Assembly: GCA_964036275.1 (NCBI GenBank)
Contig: OZ038438.1
Coordinates: 2,300,978-2,364,977 of the forward strand
Source: Litoditis marina
Lineage: Eukaryota > Nematoda > Chromadorea > Rhabditida > Rhabditidae
DNA: 64,000 bases
Reading direction: 5' to 3'
In this document: positions 1 through 11,600 of the stretch, in pieces
Position numbering within the stretch: position 1 is the stretch's first letter
Layout of the letters: every line of letters begins with the position of its first letter
Made by a program: the position numbers and the translations under genes
Notes under the pieces: model-generated
Told to the model about the DNA's origin: nothing
Databases searched by the model: none
What the model saw: the letters and a program-made list of their open reading frames with translations, nothing else

Positions 1-397
1 TAGATGAGTTGAAAATGTGTTGAAAGTTGAAAATTTTCAGAATCGAAATTTCGATTCTAGTTTTGAAAAATGGTCAGATTTTGCAGATAATTATCTTTCC
101 ACAAAACGGTAGAGAATAACCTACCAGTGCACATGAAACATGGAGGGACAGAGCTATATGCACAGTCATGTATTACAATACAAGATGATGCTAGAGATAT
201 GGTTGTTGCTAGACACAAACAATAGTTAACATTCAACCCTTTTCAGTCTTTATTCATTTCGGTAACTCAAAGGAAACTTGGGGCGACCTGTTTTAATAAT
301 TATGATTTATTGATCAGATATAAATGGCTCAGTTTTAATGAACTTCTTCAACACATCAAACTATAAGCACAGATCACGTAACGGAGTGCGTTCGTAT

Positions 398-600
398 AGT
401 GGGTGCCAAATTTATAAATTTCTGTCTCTCCCCAGAATCGAACCTGCGAGCAAAAGTTTCGTAGCAGGGCGCTAACCACTACTCTATTAGAGCACACAAC
501 CGGCCAGCTTTGGAATCGAAGAAATGTGTGCGTACACAGCGGAAAGTGAGATATACAGTATCGTCCCGCCTTTCCGTTGGCGACGACTATATCTGCTCTC
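398..600 (-). mobile_element. tRNA-derived SINE-like element
   Basis: Read on the minus strand, this contains a tRNA-like internal promoter. The A box TGGTTAGCGC lies at about 469-479 and the B box GGTTCGATTCT at about 434-444, with spacing typical of a tRNA. The same unit, including a shared end that reads GGCGACGACTATAT on the plus strand, recurs at 51290-51500 and 51990-52195, so it is a dispersed repeat and not a tRNA gene. No clean cloverleaf is expected; calling it a SINE is inference from the boxes plus copy number. Confidence 0.65.
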
Positions 601-1016
601 ATATTGGAAAGTACGTTTTACGTGACCACTCCTAATACTTCTAGCACATTGTCTGAGAGCTGTTCACAGAGAGAATCGATAATGAAATGGTAAATTAGTG
701 ACACTCAATTAGCCACGAATTCAGGTGTACTGTTATGTAAAACCAGTAGCATAACTGAAGTATCCAGCTCGAAGCGGCTAAATAAACAATACAGCACTGG
801 TCTATCTGTCAGCTACAACAGAGTGTATTTGTGTATTGTTCTGAAAATTGAGCGAATCTAAAGTTACTGAAGCACTTATCACCTGTCTGTAAAGTATTCC
901 GAAGAAAACGTGGACGTTTTCAAGATAGTTGTACTTTTCCAGATAGTTGTAGGCAAATGTAGAAATACCAGCACGGGTGCACTTTATCACGTTCGTGATG
1001 TAGGGTGTGTATCTTA

Positions 1017-1252
1017 GGTGAGTTCTGTATCTAACCGGGTTTCTAATAGCCTATCCGGTTTTGGTTAACCTCTTTTTCGAAATACCTCGGTAGGTAACCG
1101 GTCGGTAACCTGAAAATCAAACCGGTTAACTGTTTTTCAAACGCGAAATGTGCTTTTTACCGTTAGCTTGAATAATTAACGAATTCAGTTCGAGGTCACC
1201 TTAAAAAGTGTTACCAAAAAACCCGGTTAGGCGGTTAGATATAGATTTGGGG
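1017..1252. mobile_element. Degraded palindromic element, GGTAACC family
   Basis: Starts with GGTGAGTTCTGTATCTAACC and ends with an inverted version (CCCGGTTAGG...ATAGATTTGGGG). The body is rich in GGTAACC/GGTTACC. The flanking nine bases TGTATCTTA (left) and TGTATCCCA (right) match at 7 of 9, consistent with an old 9-bp target duplication. Confidence 0.6.
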
Positions 1253-2636
1253 TGTATCCCACGTCTCACGTGTCTCACGTGTGTCTATGGATTTGACCAA
1301 CAGTACAATTTGTTAGTAATCAGCCAGCTGGCATAACTTCTATGTTGCGCGGTAGAGGCCAAGAAACATAAATCTTTATTTTGAGACACTCTAGCCTTTT
1401 ATAAAAGAACGAACAAACCCGTCTCAAAATTTGCTCTTCAAGCGAGTTCGCAAATTTAAATCAAAGGTGTCGTGTTTGAACTACTAATAGTAAACTCATA
1501 GGGTTGAATTACAAACAGTTGACTTTTCACAATCCTCTAAATAAGACAAAACTTATTGGGTGCAAAATACAACTATTAATCATATACTATCCAAACTAAG
1601 AACAGTCGACGACAAATTTGAGAATTGGTAAAAGTCAACGGGGATGTGTATAATATTTCGGCACACGGTTGAAAGCCCGCTTTTCTGGGAACGTACAGGA
1701 GCGGAGTGGGCGTCTGGATTACGAACACGGAAAGTCAATTAACTTTCCAAAGAAGTCTTTGTTTTGCCCGGCGAAGAGCACATCTAATAGATATAATGAA
1801 GAACCCACACAAGAAAGCTGCACCCACACACATTAACACCTTTATTAACAAATGTCTTTTCAGGAACAGAAAAAAATCTGGTCCAATAACACGGCCTTCG
1901 TGCCCAATATAATCCACTCAAACATTTCAGTATAGTACATTTCACTTCAACGTGATTTATACAGTTTATAACATCTAGTTCGTTGATGTTGATGTTGATT
2001 TTCGCATCAGTTTCATTTACAGGATGTCTGAAATGTCCACCTACCGTACACTCTCCTAAATTATGTTCGAAATAGATCGACAAACAAGTCTATTCTCTAG
2101 CCAATCTCAAACTCGTTAAAACCATTTTAAAGTGGCGCACGTGTATTATACAACACAGTCAGGGTAAAATATTTATATTAGTGAGAACATTTGAACACAA
2201 AAAAAGAACAACTTGAATAAATAAACAATCACAGGAAATTTTTGGGTTAATGCGCAAGTTATTGTGGAATGATCAGGACAAAGAATCTATCAACATCACA
2301 AACATTTTATAAAACATACATCAGCCCCACGATACAATTATCGTTTTCGGTTCGTTCTTCTACGAAAATTTACAGAAAAATCCCAACCTAACAATCGATA
2401 CTAAACGCATGGATGCGTTCAAAAAGGTGCCTAAAATTTAAGGAATGGAGAAGAGGAGAAACCTGGCCAATAGCAGCATAGTTCTCTTTTGACTGACAGC
2501 GATTGCTACTCCGGTTAACAATGAAATACGAGAGGATAACCGAATTGTTGGGTAACCGAAACGCGAGGACTGCTATAAACCAGGTGCTACTCTTCACTAT
2601 TATGGTACAAAGTGAATGATTTAATCAGTGAAAAGA

Positions 2637-5600
2637 CTAACAACCCTGAGCACCAGCAACACTTTTGAGATGATTGACGATCATTCGCCCAAAAACGGCG
2701 TTATCACTGTACACTTCTATAGATATCTCAGTGACTAACAGCAACAGAACATCCTTCCGAGACCGCGTTTGGCAACCAAACAGCTGAAACATCTGCATTG
2801 AACAATCGAAAAACGGTAGAAATTGAGCTTCTGTTGATCCATTCCCATCCAAGCATAATGACTGGTTATGGAACGGCTGTAAACTGATATAGCGAGGCAA
2901 AATGTGAATCTCACCCCATCTTCTATCTTGCAGACGTTGAGGACAGAAAAGATGAGGTCGTCCGAGAGGGGGGTTGAGAGAGAAGCCTCGTGTCGGTTCA
3001 ATCCCCCGAGACGTTTCTTTTCGGTCGCAATCTCGGCCAGCGGGATTCGAACCGGTTGAACTTGTTCCCCCAGCGGTACCTGCAGTCAAGGTGAATTCTA
3101 TATGTGACCACGTTTTTTGGTGACCTAACCGGGTTGTTGGTAACTTTTTTTCAGGTTATCTCAGCAGGTAACCGGTCGGTAACCAAAAATGAAGAACCGG
3201 TTACCTGTTTTTCTAACGTGAAATGTGTTTTTACCGTTAGTTTGTACGGTAACCAGATTTCACTTTCAGGTTACCTACCGGTTACCCGTGAAGTAACCTG
3301 ACAAAGGCCAATTCCACAAGGAACCCGGTATTTCGTTAACCCTACCAGGTAACCTTAACCGGGTTACCTGGTTAACCCCTTTGTTAACCACTTGTTAACC
3401 CGCTTCTACAATGTCTTTTGGGGCAAATTTAGGGTTACCAAGTGGTTAACAAAAGGGTTAACCAAGTAACCCGGTTAATGGTTAACGGCTAGGGTTAACG
3501 AAATACCGGGTTAAATAAAGAATTCGCCCCTGACAAAGGGTTACCAAAACCGGTTAGGTTACCAAAAAAACCCGGTTACATATAGAAATGGCCTGCAGTC
3601 GATCATCAGCAAAACTGACGTCTAACTATGTTCCGTTTTATTGCGGAATGTGAGCAAAGAGAAGATCGACCATCTGAACCAGCGTTTTTTTTTCTATTGT
3701 TGAGATTGGAGTGTGAAATGAACAACTTCCATTTGCATTGCCACTTCTTGTTATGGAAGAAGAAAAAAATATGTGAATTTTATGAAAAAGCTATTCATAA
3801 AATTATCGGAGAGTAAAATGTGAGCAAACGACGATTGAGCGTACCTCGATGACAAAGGGTTTCCCGAGTTGGTCGCCGTGGCGGCTGAGTCGCCATTCAC
3901 AGCGACGACCACTGTCCGCCAGATCCACACCCACCTCGACACAGCAAGAAGAGTTGACGGCCAGTTCGGCAACCTGCAAGACATTTATCTATATCTAGTT
4001 TTGAAGAAACATACTTCGCTCTCTCTCTCTCTCTCTCTTTCATTCGACTTCAATTCTTTTTCTATAAATTTTGCAGTTTTCCGCCAACACGTGTGAGTGA
4101 AAGTGTAGATAATTGGAGGCAAAATGAACTGCACCTACTCTCTACATGGCAACTTCGATTTGGCAATTGAACATTTGTTCAACTAGCACCAATCAAACAC
4201 TCCGTCATATAATGCTCTTCTTATTTTTTAGCTTAATCTCAATCTAGCACTGTGGTATTATAGTGGTGAAGCAAAAGCACACCTTTGTGGAGCCCTTCAC
4301 ATCGGTTTCGTTGACTGGTTGCAGGCAAATGTCACTAAGATCCTCCTTTCCGCAGTTCTTCAAATGGAAACAACAGCGGGTGTATTGAGCGTCATTGGTG
4401 CGAGGGAATGAGAGGGACAACTCGACCCCGTCCCCCTCCACCACGTTCAGCAGGCTTTTCGGGGGCATCTGAGAGCAGCACGATCAATCAGCGAGCAATT
4501 CCAGCATTATCAACAAACATATACAATTTTAGTTGCAAATGCAAAACAGGAATTGTTGCTGGGAAACATCTTGAAAAGTCATATATTTCTCAAGTAACGC
4601 TTTGTTGTCGGTCAGGTTAGTTTAATTTTATAGTAGTATGAACAATGCCCACCACATTTGGCACAGTGTCCTCTCAAGTAACGCTTTCTTGTATGTCAGG
4701 TTAGTTTAATTTTATGATAGTATTCTTATGAACAATTTCCACATTTGGCAGGTTTAATTTCATAATAACACTCATAATACTACTATTATGCATAATGCCC
4801 ACCACATTTGGCACCGGGTCGACTATGGTCCTGCAGCCGGCCGCCGAGAAATCGAGGTCCAGCAATAGATCCATGGCGCTGGTTTCGGGCTGCGACGGCG
4901 CCGCTCGCGAATCCGACTTTCTGCTGCCACCACCTCGCCCATTCAACAGATTGGGTCCTGCACAAAGCACTACTAGATAATACTTGCTGAACATCTCTAC
5001 TAAGAATACATTTGCAAATCAGTCCTCGATAGTGAGCTATGTTAAACCAATCGGAATCGTTAGTTTGGCAAAACGAACTTTTGTCAGACAAGAACTGGAA
5101 TAAACATCATCAAAGCAGTGAACAATGAACCCCGATAACTGCACCACAACTCATTGATCCCGAATAGAAAAAATTGTTTATTTTCAAACTCTACGTTGGT
5201 CTCCTCGAAATTCGAGATCAAATCTCTGTGAAGACTAGCTATACAAGGTACAGATGGTATGAAACCAACCTTTGACGGATGCCTTGGTGGGCGGGACGTC
5301 CACTTCTTCCTCTTCGCTAGTAGACGTTTCCTCATCTTCGTCGTCCTCAACACAACATTTCAATAATGTTATTATTGAATTATTAAATGTTTCCCCTAGC
5401 GGTCAGGTAGAGCACTTTCTCGGAGTATAATAAAGAGCTATTGCATTAGGTAACCTGCTTTTTCGATGACCTCCCCTCCAGTTTCCTGGATAGGTACCCG
5501 GTTGGTAGCCTGAGCCAAACAATACGCAAACCAGGTTACTAGCGGATCTGGCGGTGCAGCTCACCTGTTCAGTGTCACTGGCCTCCTCCTCGTCCTGCTC

Positions 5601-8600
5601 ATCGCTGTCGCCCTCCTCCTCGTCGTCTGCACTCTCCTCGTCGCTCTCACTCTCGTCCTCGTCCTCACTCTCCTCCTCCTCTTCACTCTCTTCCTCCTCG
5701 TCCCACTTCAACGCGTCCTCTGGCGCATTCGGGTCTCGACGCAAATCCGCATCCGACGACACCTGCAAACATCAGCACAAATATACATTTCGCCACTTAG
5801 ACAATTGCCAGCCAATTGGCATTTTTTTAGCGCTCCAAACAGAGGTCATAGAGACCCAGATGTCTGCGGCCTCATTGACCTGCATGCTCTCTCACGTTTG
5901 TAGTTTGCTAATGGCGGGAAAATGGCGCCAATCGTTCTGCGTATGTCCACTGCGCCTTTGGCAGCGTGCCAATGACACTACGACTGAATGAGACTGAATG
6001 AATTACATACACATTACAGACTTTAAGCATTTTCACCCCACCAACGTAAACTGCTGCTAAGAGAAACTTCAAGTGTTTTGGAAAACCTTACCAACAAACT
6101 TTGTTGGCATATCGCCGAGGTGGAAATGATTGGAACTATACTATATCACATAACTAGCTACATACACAACTGAACTATATTACATAACTAGCTACATACA
6201 TAACTGAGGAGACTAATCGCAAGTTAGATGAAAAGACTGACCTCGGGGAAGGAAGGAAGATCCTTGTACTGAGCACAGCGCTGGTTGAGAACGTGGGACA
6301 GAGAGCCCAGCTGGAACTGATCCCTCTCCTTGAACGAGCTCTGTAGGGCCGGCGCCGGCTTCTTATACATGAAGATCTCCTCGGCGTGCTCGGACAGCAC
6401 GTTTGCGTCGAATAGGAGACTGCGCAGAAAACGACATCTGCAATGGGTAATTAGGTTGAAGCACGGCGATTATGTGATCAAATCACGACGCTTCAGTCCT
6501 TTAAACTGCAATACATTCTTCAATAGCGGTTTGAAGAACCGTTGACACGGGATTGGTCCACATAATCGTCCTGCTTCAATAACAGAACAGATTGACCACC
6601 AACAGTTGCTTTGTTGGGGACAAAATGGAAATCGGGCCATATGGAACAGTGATCTAAGAACTACTCCTTCGACCATGCTCTGTGTTTTACGAAAATCGCG
6701 GTTAGTCGCAACAGTTTTTCGGGAAAAAAACAGAAATATTCAGTGGAGACGGCGAAAATATCGATTCGCATCCCCACCATGCTGCAATTACAGTAAAATA
6801 CAGTAATATAGTCAAGCACGTTGTTAGTACCTGTCGCGGACATCATAGCTGAGATCGAATCGCGCCAGCTGCAGCACGTACTGGACCAGCTTCTCACACT
6901 CGTCCCGCCGAACCATCCACAGCTTCACGGCCAGCTTCAACACTTCCACCTGGAGATGAAGAATGAAAGCTCTAACTTGATACAGTGTGAAAGAATACTT
7001 AGGAGAAAGAAGAGTAGAAGTGGTGCGCTGCGCCTCCCCGAAGACTACTGTCTACACCTTAGTTTAGTTGCTTCATCAAAAATATTAACGCAATTACAGC
7101 AAAACTTTACATGATTCTAGGGTTATACGAGAGAGAACTAAATCGTAGAATTATCATGTCCAGAAATACAACCGAGTCACGAAGAACTAACTCCGCCCAC
7201 ATTCACACTCCGAAAAGTCGGCCGAATTGTGAAATAAGGTGAATTTCCGTAGTGGAAGTTCATTACAACTTATCACATACCTTCACTACTTCATGTTCAT
7301 TCGCAAAGTTTTTGGCCAATATGCGAAGAAGATCGGGGGCCATATGAATAATCTGAAAGTGATAACTATGAAAGATCGACAGCAATCAACGAAAATATTT
7401 CATTTAACGTCTTAGTGCTACTTCCAGGTAAAAAATAATCGAGAAAACTCTAATTGTCTAATACTTGACAGGACGAATTTCATCTTTCGAAATAGGTCAA
7501 AAGCTAATGTTCAGCAACTTGAAATTCGCGAGCCGTATACTGTTTCAGGGTCGCTAATTCATTTTCTTTGAAGAAGCTGTTGGAAGAGATCAGATGATAA
7601 GAGCGAACGACTTGGAGAGAAAATATATTACAGCGAATTGTATTGATTTTGATTCGGTAATCAATTATTATTATTATTCAGAATTGAATCGCTAATGGTA
7701 GTTTTTTTTTTTTTTAATTTGGTTCAGAAACGAACACTGATTCCTGTGAACCAACATTCCTTATCTGTTCAACCAATTCAACTCTTCTTGCCTGTAAATC
7801 ATGGGTTCAAAGTTTCAAGACGCATTATGTCATTCTGGTACGACTGACCTTTTCCACGTGGGTGGCTACTAGCCAGACAACACAGGCTCTGGCCGGCGGC
7901 GCCTGGATGGTGTGAATCAGCCGGAGCAGACGCGTCAGAAGAGGCAGCGGGGCATCGGCATGCAGAAGTCTGCAAACTCTCCAATGAATAAACAGACAAA
8001 ACTCGACTGCATGAGAAGTGCAAGCATAAATAAATTGAAGTTCACCGAAAAGCCTCTCATCTGTACTACAATCGATAGAATAGACCAAATGCAGTCCAGT
8101 ACAAGTAACCCAATAATTTGCCAAAAAAGTGAACCAAACAATACGCACCTCTTCAAGACGACAACTGCGGAGCAGACAATCTTCTCGTTGGGTGAGGCGA
8201 TGAGTTGTACGAGGCCGGTGAGACACTGGTCGCTGACGGCGCCCACCCGCACCGCGCATCTGCCAATTGCCTCGACGGCTGGGCCGGCCAGATCCGTCAT
8301 CGAGACATACGTCTGCAGAAAACAAACTACTTATCTGTTTATATTCCTTCTTTCTCTTATTCTCCTAGTTTGTATTGCTTTTTAAAAACTCACCTTTCTA
8401 TATTCTTTCTTTCTCTTATTCTCCTAGTTTGTGTTACTTTTTTAAAACACCATTTTTGAATAGAGTTGTTCTAGTTTTCGTTAACTTATATCGAACTCTT
8501 CTAATTTTTAAACGCAAAGAGCAGAAGAAGTTCGTAATGAACAATCCCAGTGCAGTCGACTACTACTTCTTTCAGTGCGTATTTGGACACCAGTACGTAT

Positions 8601-11600
8601 TCTCCGTAACTCCAGCCCAATTTCTGGAAAGTTGGCCTGGCCAGTTGAAAACATTTCATGAAAAAAGTTTTCTTTCCGTTTTTTTATTCATCAAACTTCA
8701 CATGTAATTGAAACCGTATAATTGCAATATATTTGTAGAAATAATGTCAATCTTGTCACCAATAAAATATTCTTAACTGTTTGAAATATTCCTAATTATT
8801 AAAATTATCCAACCTGTAGTTCCCTTAGAATGATATGAACGTTGGCTTCCGACACGAGGCTTGTCAACACATGTAGTTTCAGCTCCTTCACAAAGGAAGG
8901 GTCGGACGACCGCACGAAGAACGACTTGAGGAATGGGTCGAACATGCTCTGCAATGACATTCCGATTCACACCGAGAATGCAGCGAATAACCGAGTACAA
9001 AACTGGGTTCACAACCGAGCTGGGGCAACTGTGGTGAGGAACAGAAAGCTCAAAGACCTAAAGTGCAGCTGGCTGGCAGAACCTTCAAACCGCGGTAAGA
9101 TGCCGGCCGGCTGCACTTTCAGTCCGGTGTAGACCGACACAACGAAGAGCAAATACAGAACAACACCGATTCCTATCAATTCAGATAAAATTGCCAACTT
9201 TCAGCCGAATAATATCGGGTTTCGCCGAACAAAACAGGTGCAATTGAACATGCTGGCCAAAGTGTGAAAGAAAGTACGCGCTGTGCCACCACCACACTCG
9301 GATGCGAGCCCACTTTTGAAATGGCGAAAGTGCCTGGTTGTACCGGATTGCGTTCGCAGATTGTCGCCACGTTGAGCAGAACCACGTATTGTACTTCACG
9401 TGGACCACGTAGCAGACGAACTAGCGCCCGAGCCACCTGAAAGACAGAATGAAACTGTCAAATCGACTTTCCTAAATCACACGAAACTAGTTACCATCGG
9501 TTACAATGGAGTAAGTCATCGTCACTAAAATCATCACTCAAGTATGTCATTTGACCACAAACTCTTACCGAAATCAGAGATATTAATTGCTGACAAATGT
9601 TGATACCTGAGATAATTGTGCTTTTGGAGCCACATGATAGAAGAGCTGAGTGACGGCCATCACTACGCTACAATTTCTCGACTGAAAAAAAAGAAAGGTA
9701 TGAGGTTATAACTGGTTATCACAGAGAATAACGTAAAAATGAAACCACCAGAGAAAAGTACAACCAGTAAATAAAGAGACAATTCAATGGTACGTTTCCA
9801 GCGATTTAGACGCGATAAAAGCGTGAAACTATCAACTTTAACATTTATCAACCTATTCGATTACAATTACTCCGGTAAACTGAAACCATAACGATTGCTT
9901 TCTTCGGCATTGAAAATCTGGCGACATCCATTTGTCATTTGTGAAAGTTGGGACGCGATGGGCAGTAAGAATGCATCAATCTACGTAACTAGCTCCGTAG
10001 TAACTGTTTGCATCACTCCCTTGAAAGCATTTTTGTACGTTAGCTCCAATGATTTGTTACTAGTGTTATTATCATTAATACATATGTTTATTACTACCTG
10101 CAACAGAGGACGGGCGGAATTGAGAAGCAGGATGATGTCCGGATCAGGCTCAGAAGTGACATCCGGATCGGCCAGTTCAGATCGGGCATAGCGAGTGAGG
10201 AGACTGATCATCAGCACCTAACATACTACTGCTTATTAGAAATTATATTTTAAAAAAACATTTGACGGCAACCATTTCAGCACAAAATCACGTGATTAGT
10301 TCAAACTATCCAGTTAAGTTAAGTTAAAGTGAAAGTTATCTCTGTTCTTCAAAGTTCCACACGGAACTTGTAAGGGTGTCAACTTTCGTAGGCATTCTAC
10401 TACCAATTTAGCACACACTGAGAGATGAATGCCTTGGCTTGGTAGTGGCTGGGATCGAAGGTGTGACCCTATGAGTGGCGCCTTAGCCACTGCACCATTC
10501 CACCACTAAGAATCTATTTAGACTGAAGACTACACAACGCAGATAATTCGTATGGACGCAGTCGTACCACTAAAAGGGAGTGAATGCTCTGATAGACCAC
10601 CAACCTGGCCCCACTCATCTACATCCGGTAGAGCCTTGCACAGACATCGGTAATGTTTATGGAGTAAATCGAAACGATTCGGGCAAATCTGCAATTACAA
10701 ACATCATTACCACCGAGTCGAACATTTTCTAAACACCCGATCAGACCCGTGAATGTGAGAAGCGTGTTAAAACCACTGATATGATTCGATTCACGTTGCT
10801 AATCTTCTTCATCCAATATGAAAAACGTGAGGACATAATTTCTACGTGAGTACCATACCTCTTCGAAGGCGTGAACAGCACTTCCGAGAACCAGACTTCG
10901 CCTATCGGCTAACAGAAAATCGATACAATCCACCAAATCCTTTTCCAGATCCGGATCTAACGAGTATAACTTGGGAATAGCATGCGCAGCTACCTGCAAA
11001 TAAGCAATTGGATTCAGTGAAGTTTCAATTAGGAGTAGGTGAAGCAATGAATTATTCCTTGCCTGATGTTATTCGCTGTGCTTCACTTGATGAAGGTAAA
11101 AGTTACAATTCAATTTTGGCTAGTAGGATATATACTTGGAAAACGAGAATTCTTTAAAAGAACGAAATTAACCCCTTGCAAACGAGAGATGGCTACTGTG
11201 AACAGAAAATAGCCCATTGAGGTGTGCAACATCAGTCCGATTTAGCCTATCAGCTGGGCTACAAGGGCAAATTTGAGATCAAATTAGGCTTCATGAAGTC
11301 TTCTATGAAGGAAAGGGACCAAGACCTCAGAAGAAACTGCTGCTACAAAGATCTGTGATATGTATGATGATCACCGCCTCGAAACGAAGCGAAGTGAATG
11401 AATAAATATGTGAAAAAATATAAATATGTGAAATAGGCTGGTAGCACAAAAAAGTGCCGTCAATCCTTAAATAAACTACATTAACCCGGTGACCTTCACC
11501 CCAGTAGCGGAGTACTAGTTAGAGGGGTCGAAGTCAAATATATGGACTTGAAAACATGAAACCTTACCTTGCGCACGTAAGGACTCATATCCCGGACAGA

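Larger units (their letters stand above)
1..2636. other. Non-coding flank beyond the AP-3 beta 3' end
   Basis: No exon chain with splice sites and a conserved protein could be built here on either strand. It holds a tRNA-derived SINE-like copy (about 398-600), one degraded copy of the 9-bp-TSD palindromic family (about 1017-1252), and short CACGT-rich repeats near 1260-1285. The part next to 2636 should contain the 3' UTR of the AP-3 beta gene. Confidence 0.6.

Noticed and set aside
460..480. Functional tRNA gene at the SINE boxes
   Set aside because: A and B boxes are present, but the unit recurs with a shared non-tRNA tail and lacks a clean acceptor stem.
1784..2083. Minus-strand ORF with a PVNETD motif like AP-3 beta
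   Set aside because: Only six residues match the AP-3 beta exon at 4283-4468; the surroundings show no splice sites or family similarity, so chance is likely.
5554..5991. Plus-strand 145-codon Ser/Leu-rich ORF
   Set aside because: It is the antisense of the Glu/Asp/Ser hinge exon of AP-3 beta; GA-rich codons read backwards give Ser and Leu.
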